The translations under genes were made by a program, and so were the position numbers. A stretch of DNA of 64,000 nt. Source: Methylovulum miyakonense HT12. Lineage in GTDB: Bacteria > Pseudomonadota > Gammaproteobacteria > Methylococcales > Methylomonadaceae. A model generated the notes under the pieces. It was given only the letters and a program-made list of their open reading frames with translations, did not search any database and was not told where the DNA came from. Of this stretch, positions 49,348-58,066 are shown one piece after another. The stretch spans positions 3,388,045-3,452,044 of the forward strand of contig NZ_KB913025.1 in NCBI RefSeq assembly GCF_000384075.1. Direction: 5' to 3'. The stretch's first letter is position 1. Every line of letters begins with the position of its first letter.

Positions 49348-50829
49348 ATGAAAGCAGAACCTTGTACTTATGTCATTTTCGGTGCCACTGGCAACCTCTC
49401 CCGTATCAAGCTGATGCCCGCGCTTTACCATTTGGATGTTGCAGGCCGTTTGCCGGAAGGCACTCGGATTTTGGCGATGGGCCGCCGTCCTTGGGACCAG
49501 CCAAAATGGCAGGCGGAAGTCCGTGATATGGTCATGGCAAAAGCCAAGGATGATTTTGATGAGGCGGTGTTCCAACGCTTTAGCGGACGGTTGGATTATC
49601 ACCAAGGCGACATTAGCCAAGCCGAATGCTATTCGACCTTAGCGACGGCTTTGGAACAGAAAGGCTTTTCCAAAAATATCGCGTTTTATCTGTCCATCAG
49701 CCCTGCCGATTTCGGGCCGGTGATGAGCATGTTAAGCGCCAACCAGTTGTTCAACGAAGAAAGCGGCTGGCGGCGCGTGATTATCGAAAAACCCTTTGGT
49801 TACGATCTTGACAGCGCCCAGGCCTTGCAGAAACGTATCAGCCACTATTTGCGCGAAGAACAGATTTACCGCATCGACCATTACCTAGGCAAAGGCATGG
49901 TGCAGAACGTGCTGGTGTTCCGTTTCGCGAATGTCATGCTGGAACCGTTGTGGAACCGCAATTACATCGACCATATCCAGATCACCCATTCGGAAAGCAT
50001 CGGCATTGACAGCCGGGGCGATTATTACAACGGCGCAGGGGCCTTGCGCGATATGCTGCAAAGCCATTTGCTGCAATTGCTGACCTTGGTGACGATGGAG
50101 CCGCCCGTGTCCATGGAAGCCGAGTCCTTGCGTGATGAAAAAGTCAAAGTCTTAAAATCCATCCGCCCGATCCCGAAAGAAGCGGTCCATGCCCAAGCCT
50201 TCCGTGGCCAATATGCCAAAGGCGTGGTCAATGACGAAAAGGTGAAAGGTTACCTGGACGAGGCCAATATCCCGCCGGAAAGCACCACCGAGACGTATGC
50301 GTCGATGAAACTGTACATCGACAACTGGCGTTGGCGTGGCGTGCCGTTTTACATGCGCACCGGCAAACGCATGGCGAATGCGCAATCGACCATTTCGATT
50401 TGCTTCCGCCATCCGCCGCTGCAATTTTTCCGGGGCACGGACGTGCAGTGCATGAACCCGAATTGGGTGCTGCTCGGTATCCAGCCGGAAGAGTGCATCC
50501 GCATAGAAATGACCGTAAAAGAACCCGGCCTGGAAATGAGCACGCGCACCAGCAGCTTGGACGCCAGCTTCCGTAACCAAGACGAAAAGGCCATTGATGC
50601 TTATGAAGACTTGCTGTTGGATGTGCTGAAAGGTGACCGTTCATTATTTTTGCGTTTTGACGAAGTCGAATATGCCTGGCGCATCGTCGATCCGATTTTA
50701 CAGACGTGGGCGATTGAGCGTGATTACATCGCCACGTACCCGGCCGGCTCGTGGGGGCCTGAAGACAGCCGATTATTTGATAAAGAAAGCCAATCCTGGC
50801 GTAGTTCCTTAACACCGGAGTGTAAATAA
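49348..50829 (+). CDS. zwf: Glucose-6-phosphate 1-dehydrogenase
   Basis: The 493-residue enzyme oxidises glucose 6-phosphate to 6-phosphogluconolactone. The N-terminal coenzyme-binding stretch is VIFGATGNLSRIKLMPALY (GxxGxL pattern). The catalytic/substrate motif RIDHYLGKGMVQN is near residue 175, with EKPFGYD before it and GDYYNGAGALRDMLQSH after it. Its stop is immediately followed by the pgl start, with no gap, so the two are co-transcribed. It sits with gnd in a pathway block split by two unrelated genes. Confidence 0.97.
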   Translation: MKAEPCTYVIFGATGNLSRIKLMPALYHLDVAGRLPEGTRILAMGRRPWDQPKWQAEVRDMVMAKAKDDFDEAVFQRFSGRLDYHQGDISQAECYSTLATALEQKGFSKNIAFYLSISPADFGPVMSMLSANQLFNEESGWRRVIIEKPFGYDLDSAQALQKRISHYLREEQIYRIDHYLGKGMVQNVLVFRFANVMLEPLWNRNYIDHIQITHSESIGIDSRGDYYNGAGALRDMLQSHLLQLLTLVTMEPPVSMEAESLRDEKVKVLKSIRPIPKEAVHAQAFRGQYAKGVVNDEKVKGYLDEANIPPESTTETYASMKLYIDNWRWRGVPFYMRTGKRMANAQSTISICFRHPPLQFFRGTDVQCMNPNWVLLGIQPEECIRIEMTVKEPGLEMSTRTSSLDASFRNQDEKAIDAYEDLLLDVLKGDRSLFLRFDEVEYAWRIVDPILQTWAIERDYIATYPAGSWGPEDSRLFDKESQSWRSSLTPECK

Positions 50830-51513
50830 ATGCAAGAAAATAGCCGCTGGCATACGCTGGCAACTGCCGATGACGTTGCCACCGTTGCTTGCCAACATAT
50901 CTTAAAATCCGCCCAAGCAGCGATTGCCAAACACGGCAAATTTAAATTGGTCTTGGCAGGTGGCACAACCCCTGAAAAAATCTACCGTTTACTGGCAAAA
51001 ACCGATGCCGACTGGGCGAATTGGGTGGTTTACTACGGTGACGAACGTTGCTTGCCGGCCGATGACGCCGAACGCAATAGCGTAATTGCCCAAACCACTT
51101 TGCTCAACCATGTGCCCATCCCTGCCGGGCAAATTTTCACGATGGAAGCCGAACACGGTGGCGAACATGCCGCCGGACATTACCATCCCATCGTCGCCGC
51201 CGCCCTACCGTTTGATATGGTGTTGTTAGGCTTAGGCGAAGACGGGCATACCGCCAGCCTGTTCCCAGGCCATGTTCATGATGCCGATGAGTTGGTGCAC
51301 GCGGTTTATAACTCCCCCAAACCACCGCCCAAACGCGTCTCCATCAGCGCGAAAGCCTTGAGCGACACGCACGAATTGTTGTTTTTGGTGACTGGCGCGA
51401 ATAAACGTGAAATTGTCAAAGCGTGGCGGGCAGGTGCGGATTTGCCGGTTGCGTCCATAAAACCGGAAAATACGCTGGATATTTATATTGATAGCGACGC
51501 TTATCAGGCTTAG
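50830..51513 (+). CDS. pgl: 6-Phosphogluconolactonase
   Basis: The 227-residue DevB-type lactonase hydrolyses 6-phosphogluconolactone, the product of Zwf. Family motifs are LVLAGGTTPEKIYRLLA (sugar phosphate binding), VVYYGDERCLPADDAERN, and LLGLGEDGHTASLFPGH with catalytic His. It begins at the base after the zwf stop codon. A perfect hairpin lies just downstream, consistent with the end of a zwf-pgl transcript. Confidence 0.95.
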   Translation: MQENSRWHTLATADDVATVACQHILKSAQAAIAKHGKFKLVLAGGTTPEKIYRLLAKTDADWANWVVYYGDERCLPADDAERNSVIAQTTLLNHVPIPAGQIFTMEAEHGGEHAAGHYHPIVAAALPFDMVLLGLGEDGHTASLFPGHVHDADELVHAVYNSPKPPPKRVSISAKALSDTHELLFLVTGANKREIVKAWRAGADLPVASIKPENTLDIYIDSDAYQA

Positions 51514-51516
51514 TGA

Positions 51517-51549
51517 AATCTGGGAACGGTTTTGGACTGTTCCCAGATT
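51517..51549 (+). terminator. Hairpin after pgl
   Basis: AATCTGGGAAC (51517-51527) pairs perfectly with GTTCCCAGATT (51539-51549). It starts three bases after the pgl stop. No T-tract follows directly, so efficiency is uncertain. Confidence 0.6.
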
Positions 51550-51660
51550 ACCCCCTTACATGCCCTTGGGTACTCACTAGATTTAAAATCTCTGTAAGCC
51601 CTAAATCTGGTTTGAAGTTCATTCAAGCTAATGATTTTTAATAAATAAATTCGCAGTAGT

Positions 51661-51733
51661 GGCGGACGGCTGTCCGCCTGATTGCTAATGGATTTCTATA
51701 CTGTCTATAAAAAAATGCGGACAACCGTCCGCC
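51661..51733. repeat. REP-like inverted pair
   Basis: GGCGGACGGCTGTCCGCC (51661-51678) is followed after 38 bases by GCGGACAACCGTCCGC (51717-51732) and CCCTA. The two are inverted relative to each other and match the pair at 10266-10337 in sequence and spacing. The pair lies between pgl and the convergent DUF1345 gene. Confidence 0.7.
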
Positions 51734-51778
51734 CCTATGCAAATGTCAGCGTCCTAAGCCACCAGATAAACAAACACG

Positions 51779-52435
51779 TTATCCCACCAAACTCGCCATC
51801 ACATTAATCGACAAACCAATAATGGCGACATTAAACAAAAAACTCAAAATCGACTGTGCCAAGACAATTTTCCGCATCGGGCGGCTCATCACCGAGACAT
51901 CGGCGGTTTGCGCCGCCACCGCGATGGTGAAGGCAAAATATAAAAAATCCCAATAATCCGGCTGTTGTTCGTCATCGGGGAATTTTAAAGGCCTTTGGTC
52001 GGCCAGTGTTGAGTAATACATCCGCGAATAATGGAACGTGAACAACACGCCGATAAAAAGCCATGAACCTAGAATAGTCGCACTGGTCAGCAAATAGCGG
52101 AATAACTGGAAATTGCTTGAAGGCCCGTCATTGGATAGTTCCAAAACTATCGCCACTAAACTGGCCACAGTGGCAATCGAAAACATCGCCAGAATAGTCG
52201 CCCCGTGCTCATCTTCCTGGATAGCGATTTTAATGACCCGCTCATGGTCAGCCCTTAGCATCAACCAAGCCATTAACGATAAATAAATCCAAACCATCAT
52301 ATTCCAAGACATCAGCACTTGCGTGACCGTACGCCAGGAATGGGGCATTAAAAAACCGGAGATGACACCAATCAAAACGGCAACTAGAAGACGGGGATGG
52401 GGATGGCTAGCAAAAAAGCGGAATAGGCGTGTCAT
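51779..52435 (-). CDS. DUF1345 membrane protein
   Basis: The product has 218 residues from ATG 52435; the frame stays open to 52489 but the extra residues do not look like family sequence. Five hydrophobic segments are visible (LLVAVLIGVISGFLM, MVWIYLSLMAWLML, ATVASLVAIVLEL, SATILGSWLFIGVLFTFHY and the C-terminal pair). The DUF1345 signature appears as DFLYFAFTIAVAAQTADVSV. The function of the family is unknown. It is divergent from oxyR with about 120 bases between the starts. Confidence 0.85.
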   Translation of the reverse strand: MTRLFRFFASHPHPRLLVAVLIGVISGFLMPHSWRTVTQVLMSWNMMVWIYLSLMAWLMLRADHERVIKIAIQEDEHGATILAMFSIATVASLVAIVLELSNDGPSSNFQLFRYLLTSATILGSWLFIGVLFTFHYSRMYYSTLADQRPLKFPDDEQQPDYWDFLYFAFTIAVAAQTADVSVMSRPMRKIVLAQSILSFLFNVAIIGLSINVMASLVG

Positions 52436-52557
52436 TATTTGTGTTAAGGCGTAACCAACAATAGCTGTACTCTGGCACTTTTTTAGCATCCAGTAAACCT
52501 ATAACAAAGCGACTTTATGGTATGGTTTATCGCTTAAAACCATTCAACAGGTGCAAT

Positions 52558-53442
52558 ATGAATTTAAGAGACCTGCATTACCTCATCGCTGTCGCTGATT
52601 TACGCAGTTTTGTGCAAGCCGCTGAACGCTGTTTTATCAGCCAACCGACGTTAAGCACGCAAATTAAGAAAATGGAAGATGGTTTGGGTGTGCAGATTTT
52701 TGAGCGCACCAACAAAAAAGTCTTACCGACCGAGTTAGGCGAAAAAATCATCGCATCGGCGCGGCAAATCCTCAAAGAAGTCGACCACATCAAAGAAATG
52801 GCGGAAATCGCCCAAGACCCACTGGCAGGCAATTTACGTTTAGGCGCGTTCCCGACCCTATCCACTTACATATTCCCCCAGCTTGTGCCGCTCATTAAAC
52901 AAGCCATGCCGAAAATTCGGCTGATTCTCGTGGAAGAAAAAACCGATTTCCTGCTACAGCAATTAAAAAGCGGGCAAATGGATGCGGCCTTATTAGCTTT
53001 GCCCATTATTGATGACCATTTGGAAAACCAACACTTGTTTGATGACGAGTTTTTATTGGCTGTCGCGCCAGATCACCCGTTTGCAATTAACAAGGTGATT
53101 GACCCCGCAGATTTAGCCGATCAAGAATTGTTGTTATTAGACGAAGGCCATTGTCTACGCGGTCATGCCCTGCAAATCTGCCAAACTTATCACGCGGATG
53201 AGCAACAAGACGTAAGGGCGACAGGTTTAGAAACCTTAAGGCAAATGGTACGTGCGGGCACAGGGATTACTTTTATGCCGAGCATCGCTATTCGTGAAAA
53301 TGATGACGGGATTTGTTATTTGCCGTTCACCAAACCTGCGCCGAAACGGAGTATTGGCTTAGTTTGGCGTAAAACCAGTAATCGGATTGAATTGATTAAA
53401 CAATTAAGCCAATTGATTCAAACCGCGCATACCTATTGTTGA
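52558..53442 (+). CDS. oxyR: Hydrogen-peroxide-sensing LysR-type regulator OxyR
   Basis: The 294-residue protein starts at ATG 52558 (upstream codons in frame are not family sequence). An N-terminal LysR helix-turn-helix (MNLRDLHYLIAVADLRSFVQ through CFISQPTLSTQIKKME) precedes the sensor domain. The peroxide-sensing cysteines fall at positions 199 and 208 (EGHCLRGHALQICQ), exactly the E. coli OxyR numbering, which supports the specific assignment. It should activate catalase, peroxidase and other genes when oxidised. No such target gene is adjacent, but the divergent DUF1345 promoter region may contain its site. Confidence 0.95.
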   Translation: MNLRDLHYLIAVADLRSFVQAAERCFISQPTLSTQIKKMEDGLGVQIFERTNKKVLPTELGEKIIASARQILKEVDHIKEMAEIAQDPLAGNLRLGAFPTLSTYIFPQLVPLIKQAMPKIRLILVEEKTDFLLQQLKSGQMDAALLALPIIDDHLENQHLFDDEFLLAVAPDHPFAINKVIDPADLADQELLLLDEGHCLRGHALQICQTYHADEQQDVRATGLETLRQMVRAGTGITFMPSIAIRENDDGICYLPFTKPAPKRSIGLVWRKTSNRIELIKQLSQLIQTAHTYC

Positions 53443-53518
53443 TCAGTAGCCCAGACAATCCCTTTTGCCTATCTTCCCTATGGAACTTTGTTTACCGCTT
53501 TATAACAATAAGGGTTAA

Positions 53519-54517
53519 ATGCAGATAATTGCCTTAATATTCATCGGCTTTTCCATAGGTTCGGCTACATTATTAATGGTCGGTAACAGCTTGCAAGCAG
53601 TGGCAACCCAGCGCATTGCCCAAGCCGCCGGATGTTTGTTATTGATAGGTTTGGCAGGATTACAATTTTTGCATTTGGGCATACTGCTGAAACAATTCGA
53701 TGCTTTCCATTCCCCGCTGTATTCGGCAATGTTGTACGGCATTGCACCTAGCTTTTACTTTTATAGCCGCCAAATACTTCTTGCCGATAGCCTGTATCAA
53801 CAACGCGACCTTTACCATGCCGCACCGATAATATTCAGCCTGATTCTGCCGCAGTCCATCGCCGTACCCGTCGCGTTTTTGATCGGCAGCGGCTATTTGC
53901 TGTGGTTGGCACAATCGGTTTACGCTTTGCGCGAACAACGCCAGCGTTTCCGTTTAGAACTCATGGCCTTGGCGACGCTGTTTGCCATAGCCATTGGTGT
54001 CGTGTTGCTGGGATTTATCTGGCCTTTGCTCGGCGAGCATGATTTTATTGTCGCTTACAGTATCTTGATTGGCATGGCATTTTTCGCCGCCACCTTGACC
54101 TTGCTGCGCTTCCCGACCATCACCGCCGATGTCAGCGAAGCCGTACAAGCCGCCTATGCGGAATCCACATTAAAACATATCGACAAAGCCGCCGTGCTGG
54201 CCAAGCTGGATAGGTTGATGCGGCAAGATAAGCTCTACACCTTAGAAACCTTAAATTTGCCCTTACTCGCCGAGCAATTGGAGTTAAGCCAGCACCAGTT
54301 GTCCGAACTCATCAACACCCAATTCCAACAAGGCTTTTCGCGTTACATCCGCGAACAGCGCATCCAAGAAGCCAAACGCTTGCTGCTTGCCGAACCCCAT
54401 GCTTCGGTGTTGGCGATAGGTTTGTCCGTCGGTTTCAGCACCCAATCCAATTTCTATGCGGCATTCCGCGATATTGTCGGCATGGCACCTGGGCAATATC
54501 GGAAAAATCAGGCTTAA
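53519..54517 (+). CDS. AraC-family regulator with N-terminal membrane domain
   Basis: The 332-residue protein has about seven hydrophobic segments in its first 205 residues (for example FIGFSIGSATLLMVGNSL and LLGFIWPLLG). The C-terminal AraC DNA-binding domain is about 225-332: LPLLAEQLELSQHQLSELIN is the first helix-turn-helix and VLAIGLSVGFSTQSNFYAAF the second. Such membrane-bound AraC regulators sense signals at or in the membrane. AAGGG precedes the ATG. It precedes the DCC/DoxX/SDR cluster in the same direction, with a gap of about 150 bases, so it may control that cluster. Confidence 0.9.
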   Translation: MQIIALIFIGFSIGSATLLMVGNSLQAVATQRIAQAAGCLLLIGLAGLQFLHLGILLKQFDAFHSPLYSAMLYGIAPSFYFYSRQILLADSLYQQRDLYHAAPIIFSLILPQSIAVPVAFLIGSGYLLWLAQSVYALREQRQRFRLELMALATLFAIAIGVVLLGFIWPLLGEHDFIVAYSILIGMAFFAATLTLLRFPTITADVSEAVQAAYAESTLKHIDKAAVLAKLDRLMRQDKLYTLETLNLPLLAEQLELSQHQLSELINTQFQQGFSRYIREQRIQEAKRLLLAEPHASVLAIGLSVGFSTQSNFYAAFRDIVGMAPGQYRKNQA

Positions 54518-54670
54518 GAAAAATCTGGTTGGAATAAAAAAATAGGTTTTTCACTCCATCATCAAAATTCAGCCGATTAATTATTCCTCTTTTATCAATT
54601 TGGAAGCCAACCCAGCTTTTGCACACTAAGCTAGCCGCTACTTTCATCACGATTGTAGAGGAGCAATACT

Positions 54671-55108
54671 GTGCAAACACAAACCTGCCCACCCAGCATT
54701 AAGCCTGATGACAAAGTGGTGCTATTCGATGGCGAATGCAAGCTTTGCCATGCTTGGGCGACTTTCTTAATCCGTTTTGACACGCAGCGTGTTTTTAAAT
54801 TGGCATCCGTCCAGTCCGATGCAGGCCAAGCCATTTTGCAATGGTATGGTTTACCGACGGATGTTTACGAAACTATGTTGCTGGTTGAAGGGGCGCAGAT
54901 GTATCAAAAATCCCTGGCATTTATCCGCGTCATGCTGGCCTTGCCTTGGCCTTGGAAAATCGCCGCGAGTATCTGGCTTATTCCCAAACCTTTGCGCGAT
55001 TGGTTGTACGACCGCATTGCCCGTAACCGCTATACATTATTCGGCAGATACACGACTTGTCTGTTGCCTACCCCCGATCATTTAAGCAGGTATCTCAATG
55101 GCGGCTAA
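54671..55108 (+). CDS. DCC1-like thiol-disulfide oxidoreductase (DUF393)
   Basis: This 145-residue protein has the DUF393/DCC signature DGECKLCHAWATFLIRFD (CxxC at residues 23-26, thioredoxin-like) and a YxxSLAFIRVMLALPW-type helix. It ends with a DRIARNRYTLFGR segment typical of the family. These proteins are predicted thiol-disulfide oxidoreductases, sometimes linked with DoxX-like proteins. The start is GTG 54671 with GAGGAGC upstream. It overlaps the DoxX-like gene by 11 bases, so the two are translationally linked. Confidence 0.85.
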   Translation: MQTQTCPPSIKPDDKVVLFDGECKLCHAWATFLIRFDTQRVFKLASVQSDAGQAILQWYGLPTDVYETMLLVEGAQMYQKSLAFIRVMLALPWPWKIAASIWLIPKPLRDWLYDRIARNRYTLFGRYTTCLLPTPDHLSRYLNGG

Positions 55109-55478
55109 TACGCTGGTTTTACAAATTTGCCGATTTTCGGTGGCGTTCGTGTGGTTTTATCAAGGGTTGGTGCCAAAGATATTGGGGCCGCATCGGGATG
55201 AGCTGCTAATGAATGGGAGCCTGGGTATGGCGGAGGCTTCAGCGGTTAATCTGGCTTATGTGGGTGGTAGTTTGGAAATTTTATTAGGAATAGGGGTGTT
55301 GGTGTTTTATCAACAGCGTTGGCCTTTTCTAGTGACTATCGCCGCCATGCTGGGTTTGTGGCTCTGCGTAGCTGTTTACTCGCCATTGTTTTTGCTGGCG
55401 GCATTTAACCCGACCACTGTCAATCTGACGGTGGTGGCGTTGTCGGTTATTGCCTTGTTGGCAAGAAAACCAATATAA
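55098..55478 (+). CDS. DoxX-like membrane protein
   Basis: The 126-residue protein has four predicted membrane segments (LQICRFSVAFVWFYQGLV, LAYVGGSLEILLGIGVLVF, LVTIAAMLGLWLCVAVY and the last). FVWFYQGLVPKIL is characteristic of DoxX-like_4 proteins. DoxX relatives interact with thiol oxidoreductases or sulfur metabolism. It overlaps the DCC gene and is followed 12 bases later by the SDR-DoxX fusion, so it belongs to a cluster of related membrane proteins. Confidence 0.8.
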   Translation: MAANTLVLQICRFSVAFVWFYQGLVPKILGPHRDELLMNGSLGMAEASAVNLAYVGGSLEILLGIGVLVFYQQRWPFLVTIAAMLGLWLCVAVYSPLFLLAAFNPTTVNLTVVALSVIALLARKPI

Positions 55479-55490
55479 AGGAGGCTAATC

Positions 55491-56780
55491 GTGAACATCC
55501 TAATCACTGGTGCTACAGGTTTCATCGGCAATGCCATTTTGCTTGCCCTAGTGCAACAAGGCCATAAAGTTACCGCTTGTAGCCGCAACCCCGAAAAGCT
55601 ATTAAGCCAATCCGAACACCTAACACGGCTACAAATAGATTTCGAAACTACCAATCAAGCCAAGCATTGGCTACCGCATTTTAAAAACATCGACGCGGTC
55701 ATCAATTGCGTGGGCATTATTGCGGAAACCAAACAGCAATCCTTTGCGCAATTGCACACGAATGCACCAATCGCATTATTTACCGCCGCCGCCCAAATGG
55801 GCGTAAAGAAAATCATCCAAATTTCTGCGCTGGGTGCGGATGAAAATGCCCAATCGGCTTATCACTTGAGCAAACGCGCGGCGGATGATTTTTTGCGCGG
55901 TTTGGATGTGGCTTGGTGGGTGTTGCAGCCATCGCTGGTTTATGGCGGGCGCTCCCAAAGCATGGCCTTGTTCCACGCCTTAGCCGCCTTGCCTGTGCAG
56001 GTGTTGCCGGATGGCGGTGGGCAATGGTTACAGCCAATCCATATTGATGATTTGGTGGCGGTGGTTTGCCAGTGCTTGGAACCGTCAGCAAATGCACGGC
56101 AGGCCTTGGCTTTAGTCGGGCCTGCACCGATTCGCTATGCCGATTTGTTGTTTAATCTCCGCTTGCGGCTAGGCAAAGCATCTGCAAAGACTATCAATCT
56201 GCCTCAAAACTGGCTTTTGTGTTTGGCAAGCCTAGGCAAATTTTTGGATCTGCCGATTTTGGCGAAAGACAATATCCCTATGCTTTACCGCAACAACATT
56301 GGTGATCCAGCTCCCATCACTGCCATTTTAGGTCGCCCGCCGCTAAGCATCCATCAGCGATTATTTGCCAAACCCGCCTCAAGTGCCGAACGCTGGCACG
56401 CGCAATTGTATTTCCTCAAACCGTTACTGCCGTTGCTGATTGCTATTGTCTGGTTGTGGAGCGGCATCACCTCGCTGTTTTTTTACCCGCATGAAGCCAG
56501 TTATGAATTATTGGCGGTGACTGGCGTTACTGGCAATGTCGCCCCGTTAGTGCTGTATGGCTTGGCGTTAATGGACATCGGCTTAGGGCTGGCAACTTTA
56601 GCGCGGTATCGCTTGCAAGCCTTACTGAACTTACAGATGGCGATTGTGTTGGTTTACACCATCGTCATTAGCGTGGCGTTGCCGGAATTTTGGCTGCATC
56701 CGTTCGGGCCGATTTTAAAGAATTTGCCGTTTTTAATAGTTTTGTGGATTTGCGCGATCATTAGCCGACCTACGCTCTGA
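55491..56780 (+). CDS. SDR-family NAD(P)-binding protein fused to a DoxX-like membrane domain
   Basis: Of the 429 residues, the first 290 or so form an extended SDR with a Rossmann motif NILITGATGFIGNAILLAL, then VINCVGIIAETKQQSFAQLH, SALGADENAQSAYHLSKRAAD (the YxxxK catalytic region) and QPIHIDDLVAVV. The last 130 residues contain four membrane helices of DoxX type (LLIAIVWLWSGITSLFF, GLALMDIGLGLATL and others). The start is GTG 55491, preceded by AAAGGAGG. The resemblance to the separate DoxX gene upstream suggests related partners. Substrate is unknown. Confidence 0.9.
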   Translation: MNILITGATGFIGNAILLALVQQGHKVTACSRNPEKLLSQSEHLTRLQIDFETTNQAKHWLPHFKNIDAVINCVGIIAETKQQSFAQLHTNAPIALFTAAAQMGVKKIIQISALGADENAQSAYHLSKRAADDFLRGLDVAWWVLQPSLVYGGRSQSMALFHALAALPVQVLPDGGGQWLQPIHIDDLVAVVCQCLEPSANARQALALVGPAPIRYADLLFNLRLRLGKASAKTINLPQNWLLCLASLGKFLDLPILAKDNIPMLYRNNIGDPAPITAILGRPPLSIHQRLFAKPASSAERWHAQLYFLKPLLPLLIAIVWLWSGITSLFFYPHEASYELLAVTGVTGNVAPLVLYGLALMDIGLGLATLARYRLQALLNLQMAIVLVYTIVISVALPEFWLHPFGPILKNLPFLIVLWICAIISRPTL

Positions 56781-56807
56781 AATATACGACCCCATCAGGA
56801 GAACCTC

Positions 56808-57281
56808 ATGATTTACCTAACCCTAAAACTCATCCATATCCTCAGCGCCATCATCCTGTTCGGTCTAGGCTTAGGCACGGTGTTCTACAAAATCATGGCG
56901 GACAACAGCGGCGACCATGCCGCGATAGCCATCACCAGCCGCCATGTCGTGCTGGCGGATTGGTGGTTCACCACCCCGACCGTCCTCATCCAGCCCATCA
57001 CTGGCTATTTCCTAGCCCAGCAATTATCGGCTTCGTTTAGCGACAGTTGGTTGTTTTGGTCACTTGCGCTGTACGCCCTGACGGGTTTGTGCTGGTTGCC
57101 CGTGGTGTGGCTGCAAATCCGCATGCGCGACCTTGCCGCCGGTTCCTTAACCCAAGGCCAAGCTTTGCCAGAGCGCTATTTTTATTATTCCAAATTATGG
57201 ATGTGGCTAGGTGTCCCGGCGTTTTTCGGCATGATCACCATCACCACGCTGATGGTGTTCCACAATTCCCTTTGGAGCTAG
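56808..57281 (+). CDS. DUF2269-family membrane protein
   Basis: The 157-residue protein has four membrane helices. Typical features are LKLIHILSAIILFGLGLGTV at the N-terminus, DWWFTTPTVLIQPITGYFL (with the WxxTPTV motif) in the middle and FGMITITTLMVF at the end. The conserved His in the first helix and the WxxTP motif recall haem-binding cytochrome-like proteins, but a cofactor is not shown. AGGAGAAC precedes the ATG. It is between the SDR-DoxX fusion and the DUF4166 gene with short gaps (27 and 3 bases). Confidence 0.85.
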   Translation: MIYLTLKLIHILSAIILFGLGLGTVFYKIMADNSGDHAAIAITSRHVVLADWWFTTPTVLIQPITGYFLAQQLSASFSDSWLFWSLALYALTGLCWLPVVWLQIRMRDLAAGSLTQGQALPERYFYYSKLWMWLGVPAFFGMITITTLMVFHNSLWS

Positions 57282-57284
57282 GCG

Positions 57285-57872
57285 ATGACGGCTTTTTTAC
57301 TGCAACAGGTGGTAGGCGCAGATTGGCAAAAGTTGCCGCGCGTCATCCAACGCCATTATGAAGTGCAAGACGGGCAGGGCAGTTGCCTGCAAGGCGTGAT
57401 GGCGATTAACTACCCGACACTCATGTTGCCGATGGTTGGCATTATCCACCTGTTCGGTGGCCTCATTTTCCGGCGCGGGCAAGCCGTGCAAACCCGTGTC
57501 GAAAAGACCGCCAGTGCAGATGGCAATTGGTTGCACTGGCAACGCACCATGGCTTATCCCGACGGCAAAACGCATTTTTTCCGCTCGCGTATGGCCTATC
57601 TGGCGGAACACGAACTTATCGAAAGCATAGGCTACGGTTTTGGTATCCGTTTGCAAGTGGACGTTGAGGACGGCGATTTGGTTTACCGCAGCAACGGGCA
57701 TGTTTGGCAATGTGGCGGCATTTGCCTGAACCTTCCGGATTGGTTGCTGCTAGGCACGGCGACAATCAGCGAACATGCCGTTACCCTGGATAAATTTTAT
57801 CTGGACTTTACTATCCGGCATCCGTGGTGGGGAGAGACGTATAGTTATCGGGGGGAGTTTGGGTATTGTTAA
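57285..57872 (+). CDS. DUF4166-domain protein
   Basis: The 195-residue protein starts three bases after the DUF2269 stop. It shows the DUF4166 pattern: LPRVIQRHYEVQDGQGSCLQ near the N-terminus, RTMAYPDGKTHFFRSRM in the middle and HPWWGETYSYRGEF at the end. No membrane helix of standard length is present apart from the PMVGIIHLFGGLIF stretch. DUF4166 domains often occur fused to SDR or saccharopine-dehydrogenase-like proteins, which fits with the SDR gene two positions upstream. Function unknown. It is the last gene of the cluster. Confidence 0.85.
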   Translation: MTAFLLQQVVGADWQKLPRVIQRHYEVQDGQGSCLQGVMAINYPTLMLPMVGIIHLFGGLIFRRGQAVQTRVEKTASADGNWLHWQRTMAYPDGKTHFFRSRMAYLAEHELIESIGYGFGIRLQVDVEDGDLVYRSNGHVWQCGGICLNLPDWLLLGTATISEHAVTLDKFYLDFTIRHPWWGETYSYRGEFGYC

Positions 57873-57905
57873 AACGGGGCATTGTTTTCTTGCCCAATTA
57901 TTCGC

Positions 57906-58016
57906 TTGGGCGGGACGGGTGGCAACCTCGCGTCCTAATCGTCTGGATGCGTTGATAACCAAGTTAAGCGTTACGGAACGGGATAAACCTGTTCCCGCAG
58001 GGATCCCATTCCAGCG
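57906..58016. repeat. Two-hairpin intergenic element, copy 2
   Basis: The sequence starts TTGGGCGGGACGGGTGG... and includes AAGCGTTACGGAACGGG and AACCTGTTCC. It aligns with the copies at 22039, 59353 and 59981 but carries a short extension (GATCCCATTCCAGC) at its end. It lies between the convergent DUF4166 and DUF4010 genes. Confidence 0.65.
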
Positions 58017-58066
58017 TTGAAGATTAGTGGTTTGAACGCCTAACTTTTTGCTGAAGCGACGCCCGC

